A DNA stretch of 52,366 nucleotides from a candidate division TA06 bacterium ADurb.Bin131 (lineage in GTDB: Bacteria; Ratteibacteria; UBA8468; B48-G9; DTJG01), in contig MWDQ01000025.1 in assembly GCA_002070645.1 (NCBI GenBank), positions 1-52,366 on the forward strand. The letters run 5' to 3'. The notes under the pieces were generated by a model that did not search any database, was not told the origin of the DNA, and saw only the letters and a program-made list of their open reading frames with translations. Below are positions 38,545-46,365 of this stretch, piece after piece; position 1 is the first letter of the stretch; each line of letters opens with the position of its first letter. The position numbers and the translations under genes were made by a program.

Positions 38545-39022
38545 AACTGGTTTTACCCTCATAGAAATGCTTGTTTATATTGCAATACTTATTATTACAC
38601 TGAACTTTGTTTTTCAGATTTACTATGGTTCTTTTGGAATTATAAAACGGAGTAATGTATACGCTGAATATCTCGAGGATGTTCAATGTTTTTCAGATAT
38701 ATTTGCCTCTGATGTAAGAAATGCATCTAAGATTCTTCCTGATTTTAAGGATTTCAAGACATCCCGGGATACCCTGGTTTTGATGAACCCAGATTCAGTT
38801 ATGGTTTATAAATTTTATAGAGAAAAGAAAGTTATCATAAAATTGAATATTTGTGATGAAAGTATTACCAGACAGGGACAGTGGTTTTTTTCAAATGTTC
38901 GTTTTGTTTACGATGTTTCTTCTCCTGATGTTATAAGGGTATATGTACTTCCTGATAATGATGGGAAAATTTTTAAGAATAGGGAATTTTTTCTTTGTGT
39001 AAGGAACAGAAATGAATCATAA
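38534..39022 (+). CDS. Pseudopilin, GspJ/GspH-like
   Basis: Pseudopilin (162 residues) with the prepilin leader MKNKTG|FTLIEMLVYIAILIITL. A long C-terminal domain begins with a Tyr/Phe-rich segment (FQIYYGSFGIIKRSNVY) and includes FVYDVSSPDVIRVYVLP, a beta-rich globular part as in GspJ. It overlaps its neighbours by 11 bp on each side. GspH is an alternative; I have not seen a decisive motif. Confidence 0.75.
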   Translation: MKNKTGFTLIEMLVYIAILIITLNFVFQIYYGSFGIIKRSNVYAEYLEDVQCFSDIFASDVRNASKILPDFKDFKTSRDTLVLMNPDSVMVYKFYREKKVIIKLNICDESITRQGQWFFSNVRFVYDVSSPDVIRVYVLPDNDGKIFKNREFFLCVRNRNES

Positions 39023-39416
39023 AAAAAAGGGAGCCGCACTTATATGTGTTGTGGCTTTTCTCGGGTTTCTTTTAGTGCTCAGTTTTTCACTCACAGCCAA
39101 CATAGGGATGGCATGGAGTAAGATAAAAAAAGGAGAATTTTCAAAAATGGCTTTCTGGCTTGCTGAGGCAGGTATGCAAAAAGCACTTCTCGAATTAGAA
39201 GAATATGGGGATATCTATTCCGGGGAAGAGATGCTTCTTGGCGAAGGTAGATGTATGATTTCTATTACGAAAAACGAGGATGATACATTTCTTATTTTTT
39301 CTACTGGGGAGGTTGGTACACCACCAGCAAAAAAAACAATTGAAGCAACCATTTCGCTCGGACAAAACAGGAATTCATCTCATACAATAGAGGTAAAACA
39401 ATGGAAGGAGGAATAA
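39012..39416 (+). CDS. PilX/GspK-like minor pilin
   Basis: Protein of 134 residues that starts MNHKKKGAALICVVAFLGFLL: a KKG cleavage site followed by a helix of the PilX/GspK kind (no Glu at +5, as is usual for these tip subunits). The segment AFWLAEAGMQKALLELEEYGD matches the AEAG(M/I)xxAxxxL signature of PilX_N. In contrast to true GspK (over 300 residues) it is very small and lacks the large alpha domain. It follows the GspJ-like gene with an 11-bp overlap. Confidence 0.75.
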   Translation: MNHKKKGAALICVVAFLGFLLVLSFSLTANIGMAWSKIKKGEFSKMAFWLAEAGMQKALLELEEYGDIYSGEEMLLGEGRCMISITKNEDDTFLIFSTGEVGTPPAKKTIEATISLGQNRNSSHTIEVKQWKEE

Positions 39417-39889
39417 TCCAACAAATACTTGATATTGTTTGCTCATGTCTTCTTATTTTTATATGTGCAGTGATTGTTTTTTTCTATATTTTCTCTATTG
39501 GTATGTTGATGGATGCATGGAGGCATGCAGAGACATCGTGGTTTATTTTGCTTTCTATCGGTATTCTGGTTCCTTTTATGCTGTTTTTCATTGTTGGAAT
39601 TTTTGCTCTTTGTTCTCCATGTTTTATGCCTATCATGAGGGCAGAATTTCATTTCGGTGATTATGTTCCAATCGAACCAGGCCCGGGCTTCTTAGCAATT
39701 GCTTTATTTCTTTTCTTTTTATTTCTTTTCTTTTCTTTTATTATCTTACCCCTTATTTTCGGCTTTGAGTATTATCGTAAGAAATATGCATCAATATACA
39801 ACATCAGGAGAATGAAGAAATTACTGGTTGTGTGGTGTGGCACAGTTGCTCTTCTTCTGGTTTTATTTTTCAAATTTTATTATAAATAA
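39401..39889 (+). CDS. Small hydrophobic protein with about four membrane helices
   Basis: Unrecognised 162-residue integral membrane protein. Predicted helices: about 8-33, 44-70, 95-118 and 137-157; a basic stretch (EYYRKKYASIYNIRRMKK) precedes the last one, which fixes its likely orientation. There is no known motif or enzyme signature. It overlaps the PilX-like gene by 16 bp and is the last gene of the pseudopilus cluster, so it may be a membrane partner of that machine. Its reading frame has clear start and stop; codon use resembles its neighbours. Confidence 0.7.
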   Translation: MEGGIIQQILDIVCSCLLIFICAVIVFFYIFSIGMLMDAWRHAETSWFILLSIGILVPFMLFFIVGIFALCSPCFMPIMRAEFHFGDYVPIEPGPGFLAIALFLFFLFLFFSFIILPLIFGFEYYRKKYASIYNIRRMKKLLVVWCGTVALLLVLFFKFYYK

Positions 39890-39896
39890 ACTAAAC

Positions 39897-39912
39897 GGGG
39901 TCAACTCTTGAC
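39897..39912 (+). repeat. Left inverted-repeat end of the RAYT relic
   Basis: GGGGTCAACTCTTGAC lies 26 bp before the first recognisable codon of the transposase fragment. Its inner 12 bases (TCAACTCTTGAC) are the exact reverse complement of GTCAAGAGTTGA at 40146-40157. A shortened copy, CTCTTGAC, follows directly at 39912-39919, so the sequence is partly repeated in tandem. Confidence 0.6.
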
Positions 39913-39937
39913 TCTTGACAAAATCTAAAACGGTTAT

Positions 39938-40183
39938 AGACCTATATGGGTTGAATACGAAGAAACAGTGTATCATATTTATGCAAGTGGTAACGAAAAA
40001 GGCGCAATATTCAGAAATAATGATGACTGTCTTATTTTCATCCAGACACTTACAGAATCTGTGCGCCAGCACGGGTTGGTTGTTCACGTCTATTATTTTA
40101 TACCAACCGCTGCTATCCTGCTATATGAACGTCTAGGGAAAATTTGTCAAGAGTTGATTCCTTTTGGAGAAAGGTATTGCTAA
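39938..40183 (+). pseudogene. Degenerate RAYT/IS200-like (Y1) transposase fragment
   Basis: Frame from 39938 reads RPIWVEYEETVYHIYASGNE (first 20 residues), then KGAIFRNNDDCLIFIQTLTE, which is the typical N-terminus of REP-associated tyrosine transposases (RP..IEY.GA.YH...RGNE...IF...D...F...L). About 80 residues remain to the stop at 40181-40183. The following MPNHxHLL block, with the His-x-His metal site, has decayed to IPTAAILL, and the catalytic Tyr region is missing. There is no start ATG. The element is therefore inactive and old. Confidence 0.75.
40146..40161 (-). repeat. Right inverted-repeat copy within the RAYT relic
   Basis: GTCAAGAGTTGATTCC; its first 12 bases are the exact reverse complement of 39901-39912. 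It interrupts the transposase frame near its decayed active site, about 235 bp from the left copy. This may be the end of an internally deleted element. Confidence 0.55.
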
Positions 40184-40356
40184 TCACCAGAAGTTTCGTG
40201 AATTGGAAAATAAATACAAATATACTGTTCCCATTAACAAAGAAAATTATAATCTCTATTCTGATTTATAGAGAAAAATAAACCATAAAAAATATCACTT
40301 TCACCCAATAAGATCTGTTTATATTTCCATTTTTAGGTAGTTCCTGATAAGATAAC

Positions 40357-40385
40357 TTGTATTGCTATTTTATGTATGCTATAAT
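40357..40385 (+). promoter_or_regulatory. Promoter of gdhA
   Basis: TTGTAT (40357-40362), 17-bp spacer, TATAAT (40380-40385), with an extended -10 TGC directly before it. Predicted start is near 40392, giving a leader of about 120 nt. Confidence 0.65.
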
Positions 40386-40417
40386 CTTTTATCCGCAATT
40401 TTATCTCATATTTAACC

Positions 40418-40493
40418 GTAGCAATGGTGCTACAACTTCGGAGACAGGGAAGTCATCCAATTTTACCGGCAAAGTTGCCCCAAGGATTTTTTT
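40418..40493 (+). promoter_or_regulatory. Structured leader of gdhA
   Basis: Three stems can form: GTAGCA-ATGG-TGCTAC (40418-40433, perfect 6-bp stem), CAACTT (40433-40438) with AAGTTG (40472-40477), and GGCA-AAGT-TGCC (40468-40479); the last two exclude each other. A run of seven T (40487-40493) follows seven bases later. The mutually exclusive stems ahead of a T-run are the layout of an attenuator or riboswitch. I do not recognise a known ligand-binding class. Confidence 0.45.
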
Positions 40494-40513
40494 AAATTCT
40501 TTAGGAGGCAAAA

Positions 40514-41749
40514 ATGGATAATCCGTGGGAAGTAGCACAGAATCAATTTGACGAAGCAGCAAAACTAAGTGGTCTTGAAGATTGGCTTTGTAGTTTATTG
40601 CGAGAGCCAGAAAGAGTAATGACAGTTTCTATTCCTGTGCGTATGGATAATGGAGATGTGCACATTTTTACAGGATATAGATCCCAGCATAGTTCCCTTA
40701 GAGGTCCTACAAAAGGTGGCATAAGATATCATCATAATGTTAACCTCGATGAGGTAAAGGCACTTTCAATGTGGATGACATGGAAGTGCGCTGTTATGAA
40801 CATACCTTTTGGTGGTGGTAAGGGCGGAATTAAATGCAGTCCAAAGAAAATGTCTTCTGGTGAGATTGAAAGGATGACCAGAAAATATATCTCAGAGATT
40901 GCTTGCATAATAGGACCAACAAAGGATATTCCAGCCCCTGATGTAAATACTGATCCTCAGACAATGGCATGGGTTATGGATACTTATTCAAGAATATCTG
41001 GAGGATATACCCCTGGCGTTGTTACAGGAAAACCTCTTGAAATTGGTGGTTCCGAAGGAAGAAACCAGGCAACAGGAAGGGGTATTTACTTTACAATATT
41101 GAATTATTTCAAGCACAAGAAACAGTCAGTTGATAAAAAAAATGTTATTATCCAGGGTTTTGGAAATGCTGGGAAATACTCTGCAATGTTTCTTGAAAAA
41201 GAGGGTTTTATCATTACTGGAGTAAGCGATTCAACAGGAGCAATTTATAATTCAAAGGGTATTGACGTAGAAAAACTAATAAAAGTGAAAAATAAAACAA
41301 AAAGTGTGATGAATTATAAAGATGCAGAAAAGATTTCTGTCAATGAGATTCTCGAACTTAAAACAGATATACTTATTCCTGCTGCGCTTGAGTCCTCAAT
41401 CAATTCTGTAAATGCGTGTAGAATAAAGGCAAATCTAATATGTGAAGCAGCAAATGGCCCTATTACAAAGGAAGCAGACAGAATTCTCGAGGACAAAAAC
41501 ATAGTGGTTATACCTGATATTCTTGCAAATGCAGGCGGAGTTAGTGTTTCTTATTTTGAATGGGTGCAGAATACTCAATCATTCTACTGGACAGCAGAAG
41601 AGGTTGATGTTCGATTAAGAAACCTGATGGAGAAGGCATTCAATAATATAATTTGTATAGCCGAAGAAAAGAATATATCCCTTAGAATGTCTGCTCTGAT
41701 GATTGCTATCAACAGAGTTTCTGCCGCAGCAAGATTAAGAGGAGTGTAA
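40514..41749 (+). CDS. gdhA: Glutamate dehydrogenase
   Basis: Interconverts glutamate with 2-oxoglutarate and ammonia (411 residues). The catalytic Lys is in IPFGGGKGGIKCSP (about 99-112); the substrate-binding K region RGPTKGGIRYHHNV and PAPDVNTDPQTMAWVMD precede the Rossmann domain with GFGNAGKYSAMFLEKEG. The length and motifs fit hexameric small GDH of the GluDH I type found in many bacteria and archaea; a leucine/phenylalanine dehydrogenase is unlikely. AGGAGG lies 7 nt before the ATG. Confidence 0.95.
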   Translation: MDNPWEVAQNQFDEAAKLSGLEDWLCSLLREPERVMTVSIPVRMDNGDVHIFTGYRSQHSSLRGPTKGGIRYHHNVNLDEVKALSMWMTWKCAVMNIPFGGGKGGIKCSPKKMSSGEIERMTRKYISEIACIIGPTKDIPAPDVNTDPQTMAWVMDTYSRISGGYTPGVVTGKPLEIGGSEGRNQATGRGIYFTILNYFKHKKQSVDKKNVIIQGFGNAGKYSAMFLEKEGFIITGVSDSTGAIYNSKGIDVEKLIKVKNKTKSVMNYKDAEKISVNEILELKTDILIPAALESSINSVNACRIKANLICEAANGPITKEADRILEDKNIVVIPDILANAGGVSVSYFEWVQNTQSFYWTAEEVDVRLRNLMEKAFNNIICIAEEKNISLRMSALMIAINRVSAAARLRGV

Positions 41750-41762
41750 AAACCAGGGTTTG

Positions 41763-41791
41763 TTGAAACCGACTGGATTAGGATTTATAAT
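41763..41791 (+). promoter_or_regulatory. Promoter of eno
   Basis: TTGAAA (41763-41768), 17 bp, TATAAT (41786-41791). It lies within the 83-bp gap after gdhA, and 41 bp before the eno ATG. CTGGAT / ATCCAG arms overlap the spacer and the start region and could form a weak hairpin. Confidence 0.65.
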
Positions 41792-41832
41792 AATAAACAT
41801 CCAGTTTCGCAAAAACCTAACCGGAGGTATAT

Positions 41833-43110
41833 ATGAAAACAGTTATTTCTTCATTAAGTGCAATTGAAATTCTTGATTCACGTGGTAATCCGACTGTAAG
41901 GGTTTTTTGTACTCTTTCAAATGGTGTTGTTGTATCAAGTTCTGTCCCATCAGGCGCTTCTACAGGAGAAAACGAAGCAGTTGAATTAAGGGATGGAGAT
42001 AAAAAAAGATACAATGGAAAGGGAGTGCTAAAAGCAGTTGATAATGTTAATAATATCATCGCGCCAAAGATTATCGGTATGGATCCATTTAGGCAAGCAG
42101 AGATAGATAGGGTTATGATTGAACTTGATGGAACTCCAAACAAAGGCAGATTAGGGGCAAATGCCATACTCGGTGTGTCGATGGCTGTCGCACAGGCAGG
42201 AGCAAAGGTTGCGGGGCTTCCTTTATATCAGTATCTTGGAGGAGTTGGTACAGTACGGCTTCCTGTTCCAATGATGAATATTCTTAATGGCGGGAAACAC
42301 GCTGAAAATAGTGTTGACCTTCAGGAGTTTATGGTAATGCCTATTGGTGCCCAAAGTTTTGCAGAGGCACTAAGATACGGAGCAGAAACATTTCATTCTC
42401 TGAAAAAAATCCTTTCAGAAAAAGGATATTCAACAGGTGTTGGGGATGAAGGTGGATTTGCCCCGAATCTTTCAAGTAATGACGAGGCATGTGAGGTAAT
42501 CATAAAGGCAATCGAACTTGCTGGATACAAACCAGGTATTGACATTGCCCTTGCACTGGATCCAGCCGCAAGTTCTTTCTACGAAGACGGCATATATAAT
42601 CTTTCAAAATCAAAGCAGGGCAGGAAAACAAGCGATGAAATGATAGAGATTTATAAGGGCTGGATAAAGAAATACAACATTGTATCAATAGAAGATGGGC
42701 TTGCAGAGAATGATTGGGAAGGTTTTAAGAAATTAACGCAGACAATAGGAGATAATGTTCAGATTGTTGGGGACGACCTTTATGTAACGAATACAAAGTT
42801 TATTAAACGCGGGATAAAAGAAAAAGCAACAAATGCTGTACTTATAAAACTTAACCAGATTGGAACAGTTACAGAAACAATTGAAGCCATAAATCTGTGC
42901 AGGAAGGCTGGTTGGGGATATGTTATTTCCCATAGAAGTGGCGAAACCGAAGATACATTTATGGCTGATTTTTCTGTTGCAATGACAGGCGGCCAGATTA
43001 AAACAGGTTCTGCCTGTAGAAGCGAGAGAATCGCAAAATACAATCGTCTTCTCGAAATTGAAAAAGAACTTGGAGATGCAGCAGTATTTTCGAATCCTTT
43101 TGAAAAATAA
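41833..43110 (+). CDS. eno: Enolase
   Basis: Glycolytic 2-phosphoglycerate dehydratase (425 residues). Motifs: [62 protein letters not shown] with catalytic Glu, [13 protein letters not shown] (metal site) and [21 protein letters not shown] stands before the ATG. It converges with nrdJ (27-bp gap without a clear terminator). Confidence 0.97.
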   Translation: MKTVISSLSAIEILDSRGNPTVRVFCTLSNGVVVSSSVPSGASTGENEAVELRDGDKKRYNGKGVLKAVDNVNNIIAPKIIGMDPFRQAEIDRVMIELDGTPNKGRLGANAILGVSMAVAQAGAKVAGLPLYQYLGGVGTVRLPVPMMNILNGGKHAENSVDLQEFMVMPIGAQSFAEALRYGAETFHSLKKILSEKGYSTGVGDEGGFAPNLSSNDEACEVIIKAIELAGYKPGIDIALALDPAASSFYEDGIYNLSKSKQGRKTSDEMIEIYKGWIKKYNIVSIEDGLAENDWEGFKKLTQTIGDNVQIVGDDLYVTNTKFIKRGIKEKATNAVLIKLNQIGTVTETIEAINLCRKAGWGYVISHRSGETEDTFMADFSVAMTGGQIKTGSACRSERIAKYNRLLEIEKELGDAAVFSNPFEK

Positions 43111-43137
43111 GACACTAATCTGGGTATCAGGACACTG

Positions 43138-45216
43138 TTAGAAATCGCAGGTGGTACGGGAGCATCCTGCAAATTCTTCTCCTAAACTTAAATAGTCAAT
43201 ATCTTCGGCAAAGTCCTCGCCGAGATAAAGGACCTGTGATGGCTTACTTCCATATCTGAATACAGTGGTTCCTTTACACCTTAGTTTATACGCTGAGGTA
43301 AAGATATTTTTAACCTGTTTGATTGATGCATCTTCGGCCAGGTTAATTGTTTTTGAAACAGCATTATCAGTATACTTTTGAAAAGTTGCCTGCATCAAAA
43401 GATGAAGTTCTGGTTTTATTTCAAGGGCAGTCCTGAAAATTTTTTTCATTTTTTCTGGTATGCCCTTTACATTATTAACAGACCCTTTTTTTATTATCTC
43501 TGCCATAATCTTTGGTTTTAAGAGATTCAGTGAATCTGCTTTCTTTTCCCAGATAGGATTTACCTCAAACATACTTCCGCCAGAAATCCTTCTTATATAA
43601 GCAATAGCAAAAAATGGTTCAATTCCACTTGAACAATTTGCTATGATGCTGATTGTTCCTGTTGGTGCGATAGTGGTTCTTGTACAATTTCGAAGGCAGT
43701 CAATTTTATTTGTATAGATACTCTTTGAAAAATTTGGAAAACTTCCCCTTTCTCTTCCGAGTTTAACAGAATATTCAAAGGCAGTTTTATTGATAAATCC
43801 CATAATTTCTCCAGCAAGTTTGATACTTTCCTTACTTCCATACTCTATTTCAAGTTCAGCAAGCATATCTGCCCATCCCATAACCCCAAGTCCAATCTTT
43901 CTGTTACCGAGTGTTATATTACGTATTTGTTCGAAAGGGTATTTATTGACCTCTATTACATCATCAAGAAATCTTACTGATAATTGAACAATTTCCTTTA
44001 ATTTTTCCCAGTTAATTGTGTTTTTTTCAATTATTTTTGTGAGGTTGATTGAACCCAGGTTGCATGACTCATAATTTAGAAGTGGTTGTTCACCACATGG
44101 ATTTGTAGATTCAATAGAACCGATTTCAGGGGTTGGATTTTTTCTATTAATTTCATCAATAAAAATTAAACCAGGATCTCCTGTTTCCCACGCGCACTGG
44201 CAGATTATATCAAACAATTCGTCTGCAGGAATACTTTTTACAGGTTTGCCTGTTCTCGGGTTTATAAGATCAAATTTTTCCCGGGCGATTGCCTTTTTCA
44301 TAAATCTATCGGTTATTGCAACAGATATATTGAAATTTGTAAGAATATTTTTTCTTTTTGAGGTGACAAATTCAATAATATCAGGATGATCAACCCGAAG
44401 TACTCCCATATTCGCTCCTCTTCTTCTTCCACCCTGTTTTACTACATCTGTTGCACTGTCGTAAATTTCGAGAAAGGAAATTGGTCCAGATGCCCTGCCC
44501 ATTGTACTTCTGACAATATCTCCTTCTGGACGAATACTTGAAAATGAAAAACCTGTCCCCCCACCACTTTGATGAATAAGTGCCATATTTTTCAATGTTT
44601 CAAAAATTCCTTCTATAGAATCAGGCACAGGCAAAACAAAACATGCTGACAATTGTCCAAGTTTTGTGCCTGCATTCATAAGTGTCGGAGAATTCGGCAA
44701 AAATTGCAGGCTTTGCATTAACTCATAAAATTTTTCCTGATACTCTGAAACACTGTTTGACCAATTTTTTTCTGCCTCTGCAATTGTTTTTGCTACTCTG
44801 TTGAACATCTGTTCCGGGTTTTCTACTATTTTTCCTGATTCATCCCGCAGTAGGTATCTTTTTTTAAGGATACCCGAAGCATTGAGAGATAACTTTAATC
44901 TATCCTGCACGCCAAATATTTCTTTGCTTTCTCTTATCTGTTTTCTCTTTTCTCTATAAACAATATATGAACGAGCCACCTCAGGAAGATTGTTTTTCAT
45001 TAGAATTTTTTCAACTATATCCTGTATATGCTCGACAGATGGGCATATATATTTTTCTTTTTTAAGTACATCGATTACCTCAATGGAAAGTTTTTTTGCA
45101 AGAGGAAATCCACCTTTTTTTGTGGCTTTGAGCGCCTTATAGATAGCAGTTGTTATTTTCTTATCAGAAAATTCCTGAAGTTTACCATCTCTTTTTTTTA
45201 CAAACTTAATCTCCAT
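43138..45216 (-). CDS. nrdJ: Adenosylcobalamin-dependent ribonucleotide reductase (class II)
   Basis: Makes deoxyribonucleotides (692 residues). An ATP-cone (4-90, IKFVKKRDGKLQEFSDKKI) is followed by the barrel. Active-site residues: Cys192 (LSACFVLP), NPCGE at 372-376 with Cys374 as radical site, and Cys385 (YESCNLGSINL). The C-terminal tail GCSRTTCDF carries the swinging Cys pair C685/C690. The class II call rests on the NPCGEQPLLNYESCNLGS pattern and the absence of a nrdB-like partner in the window. It needs vitamin B12; no cobalamin genes are visible here. Confidence 0.93.
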   Translation of the reverse strand: MEIKFVKKRDGKLQEFSDKKITTAIYKALKATKKGGFPLAKKLSIEVIDVLKKEKYICPSVEHIQDIVEKILMKNNLPEVARSYIVYREKRKQIRESKEIFGVQDRLKLSLNASGILKKRYLLRDESGKIVENPEQMFNRVAKTIAEAEKNWSNSVSEYQEKFYELMQSLQFLPNSPTLMNAGTKLGQLSACFVLPVPDSIEGIFETLKNMALIHQSGGGTGFSFSSIRPEGDIVRSTMGRASGPISFLEIYDSATDVVKQGGRRRGANMGVLRVDHPDIIEFVTSKRKNILTNFNISVAITDRFMKKAIAREKFDLINPRTGKPVKSIPADELFDIICQCAWETGDPGLIFIDEINRKNPTPEIGSIESTNPCGEQPLLNYESCNLGSINLTKIIEKNTINWEKLKEIVQLSVRFLDDVIEVNKYPFEQIRNITLGNRKIGLGVMGWADMLAELEIEYGSKESIKLAGEIMGFINKTAFEYSVKLGRERGSFPNFSKSIYTNKIDCLRNCTRTTIAPTGTISIIANCSSGIEPFFAIAYIRRISGGSMFEVNPIWEKKADSLNLLKPKIMAEIIKKGSVNNVKGIPEKMKKIFRTALEIKPELHLLMQATFQKYTDNAVSKTINLAEDASIKQVKNIFTSAYKLRCKGTTVFRYGSKPSQVLYLGEDFAEDIDYLSLGEEFAGCSRTTCDF

Positions 45217-45282
45217 AATCCTTCCTTTATCACATTTTACCCTTTTCTGAATAAAAGAAAAATTATGATGGACACCTACTTT

Positions 45283-46356
45283 TCAGATATGGTCAAGAAG
45301 CCACCAGTAAAACTGTGATGGAATATATTTTTTTAAACAATCTGGCACCTCGTTTATAAGAGGGCCAAAAAATACTCTTACCCATTTCTTTTCGTCAAAT
45401 TCAATCAGTTTTTTGTTTTTATCAGGGTTTCCATACAATTGTTTTGTTTCGGATACTTTTAGAAGACAATCACACTGGATATCTCTTCCGAATAAACACG
45501 CAATTGTATCCTCAAAGGAAAGAATCTTTACCATAAAAAAAGGTTCAATTCTGAATCCTCCGGCATGCTTGAATAAGATACTTGATTCCTGAATATTACT
45601 CGGGAAATACAAATCCACAATATTCATATTCCATCTTTTTAATAAAGAATAAACCATAGGAGACCAGAGATTTTTTTCGCCGCCAATCTCAACAATTTTT
45701 CTTTCTATCCTTTCGCCTGTAATAATAGCATATGCAAAACCATTTTTACTTTTTGTGTAATAGACCTGGGTATGAATTTTTTCATTGAATACCTTTTGAA
45801 ACCAGGAATTGCTTCTTTCAATATAACAGGGAAGTTCAATGTGTGCCTGTTTTATTTCTTCTATAATCTGTTCAGAGCCATCGTACCTGAAAATAGGAAC
45901 TATCTCTGTTATACCTGATTTTTCAAAAGATCTCTGGGTAAATGTCAGGACCAGATTTGAACCACATGTTTCATACCCCCAGAAATTATAACGTTGTCTA
46001 TCTCCACCGAGAATCGAAAAAGAATATTTCCTTTTTTTCATTTCATCAATACAGAAATCCATTAAAGTTTTCATATATCCTTTATTCCTGAAATCAGGAT
46101 GTGTTGATACGCTTCCTATGCCACCGATGGTTGTTGTCCTGTCGTTAATGAATAATTTTTGAGGATAAATACCCACAAGCGAGGCAATTCTATTTCCTTC
46201 TCTTATGATAAAGATATTATCATAGTCTATTGTTTCCTTTGAAAGAACCTGTGGATAATTTAGCCAGAAAAAACCCTTTGAATGGTCATATGACTCTTCA
46301 AGGAATTGCATAACCTTATCAAATTCTTTTCTCGACGGATTTTCAATCTTAACCAT
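45283..46356 (-). CDS. GNAT-family acetyltransferase (predicted)
   Basis: N-acetyltransferase-like protein of 357 residues, target unknown. The acetyl-CoA-binding GNAT core lies at about 40-130: GGIGSVSTHPDFRNKGYMKTLMDF contains the R/Q-x-x-G-x-G/A-type loop in altered form (RNKGYM). GGDRQRYNFWGYETCG matches the YxxxGF/Y pattern of the family. A C-terminal half of about 200 residues resembles Eis-like two-domain enzymes but is not diagnostic. It is the last gene of the five-gene accessory operon, 9 bp after the UroD-like gene, and may acylate a product of it. Confidence 0.78.
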   Translation of the reverse strand: MVKIENPSRKEFDKVMQFLEESYDHSKGFFWLNYPQVLSKETIDYDNIFIIREGNRIASLVGIYPQKLFINDRTTTIGGIGSVSTHPDFRNKGYMKTLMDFCIDEMKKRKYSFSILGGDRQRYNFWGYETCGSNLVLTFTQRSFEKSGITEIVPIFRYDGSEQIIEEIKQAHIELPCYIERSNSWFQKVFNEKIHTQVYYTKSKNGFAYAIITGERIERKIVEIGGEKNLWSPMVYSLLKRWNMNIVDLYFPSNIQESSILFKHAGGFRIEPFFMVKILSFEDTIACLFGRDIQCDCLLKVSETKQLYGNPDKNKKLIEFDEKKWVRVFFGPLINEVPDCLKKYIPSQFYWWLLDHI

Positions 46357-46365
46357 TTTTCGCCC

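Larger units (their letters stand above)
39890..40513. other. Intergenic region with transposase relic and gdhA regulatory sequence
   Basis: 624 bp between the small membrane protein and gdhA. The left half holds an inverted-repeat-flanked RAYT transposase fragment (39897-40183). 40158-40271 is an open frame of 37 codons without a start (FLLEKGIANHQKFRELENKY...), possibly another relic. 40272-40356 shows nothing I can name. The right end carries the gdhA promoter and a structured leader. Confidence 0.6.

Noticed and set aside
38155-38560. Recent duplication of the two adjacent pseudopilins
   Set aside because: They share the leader MKNKTG and its bases, but the rest of the proteins differ; common leader constraint or leader exchange is enough.
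40418-40493. Glutamine, glycine or c-di-GMP riboswitch before gdhA
   Set aside because: Tried by eye against remembered consensus cores; none fitted, so only a generic structured leader is claimed.
43111-43137. Bidirectional terminator between eno and nrdJ
   Set aside because: Only 27 bp without a GC-rich stem or T-runs on both sides.
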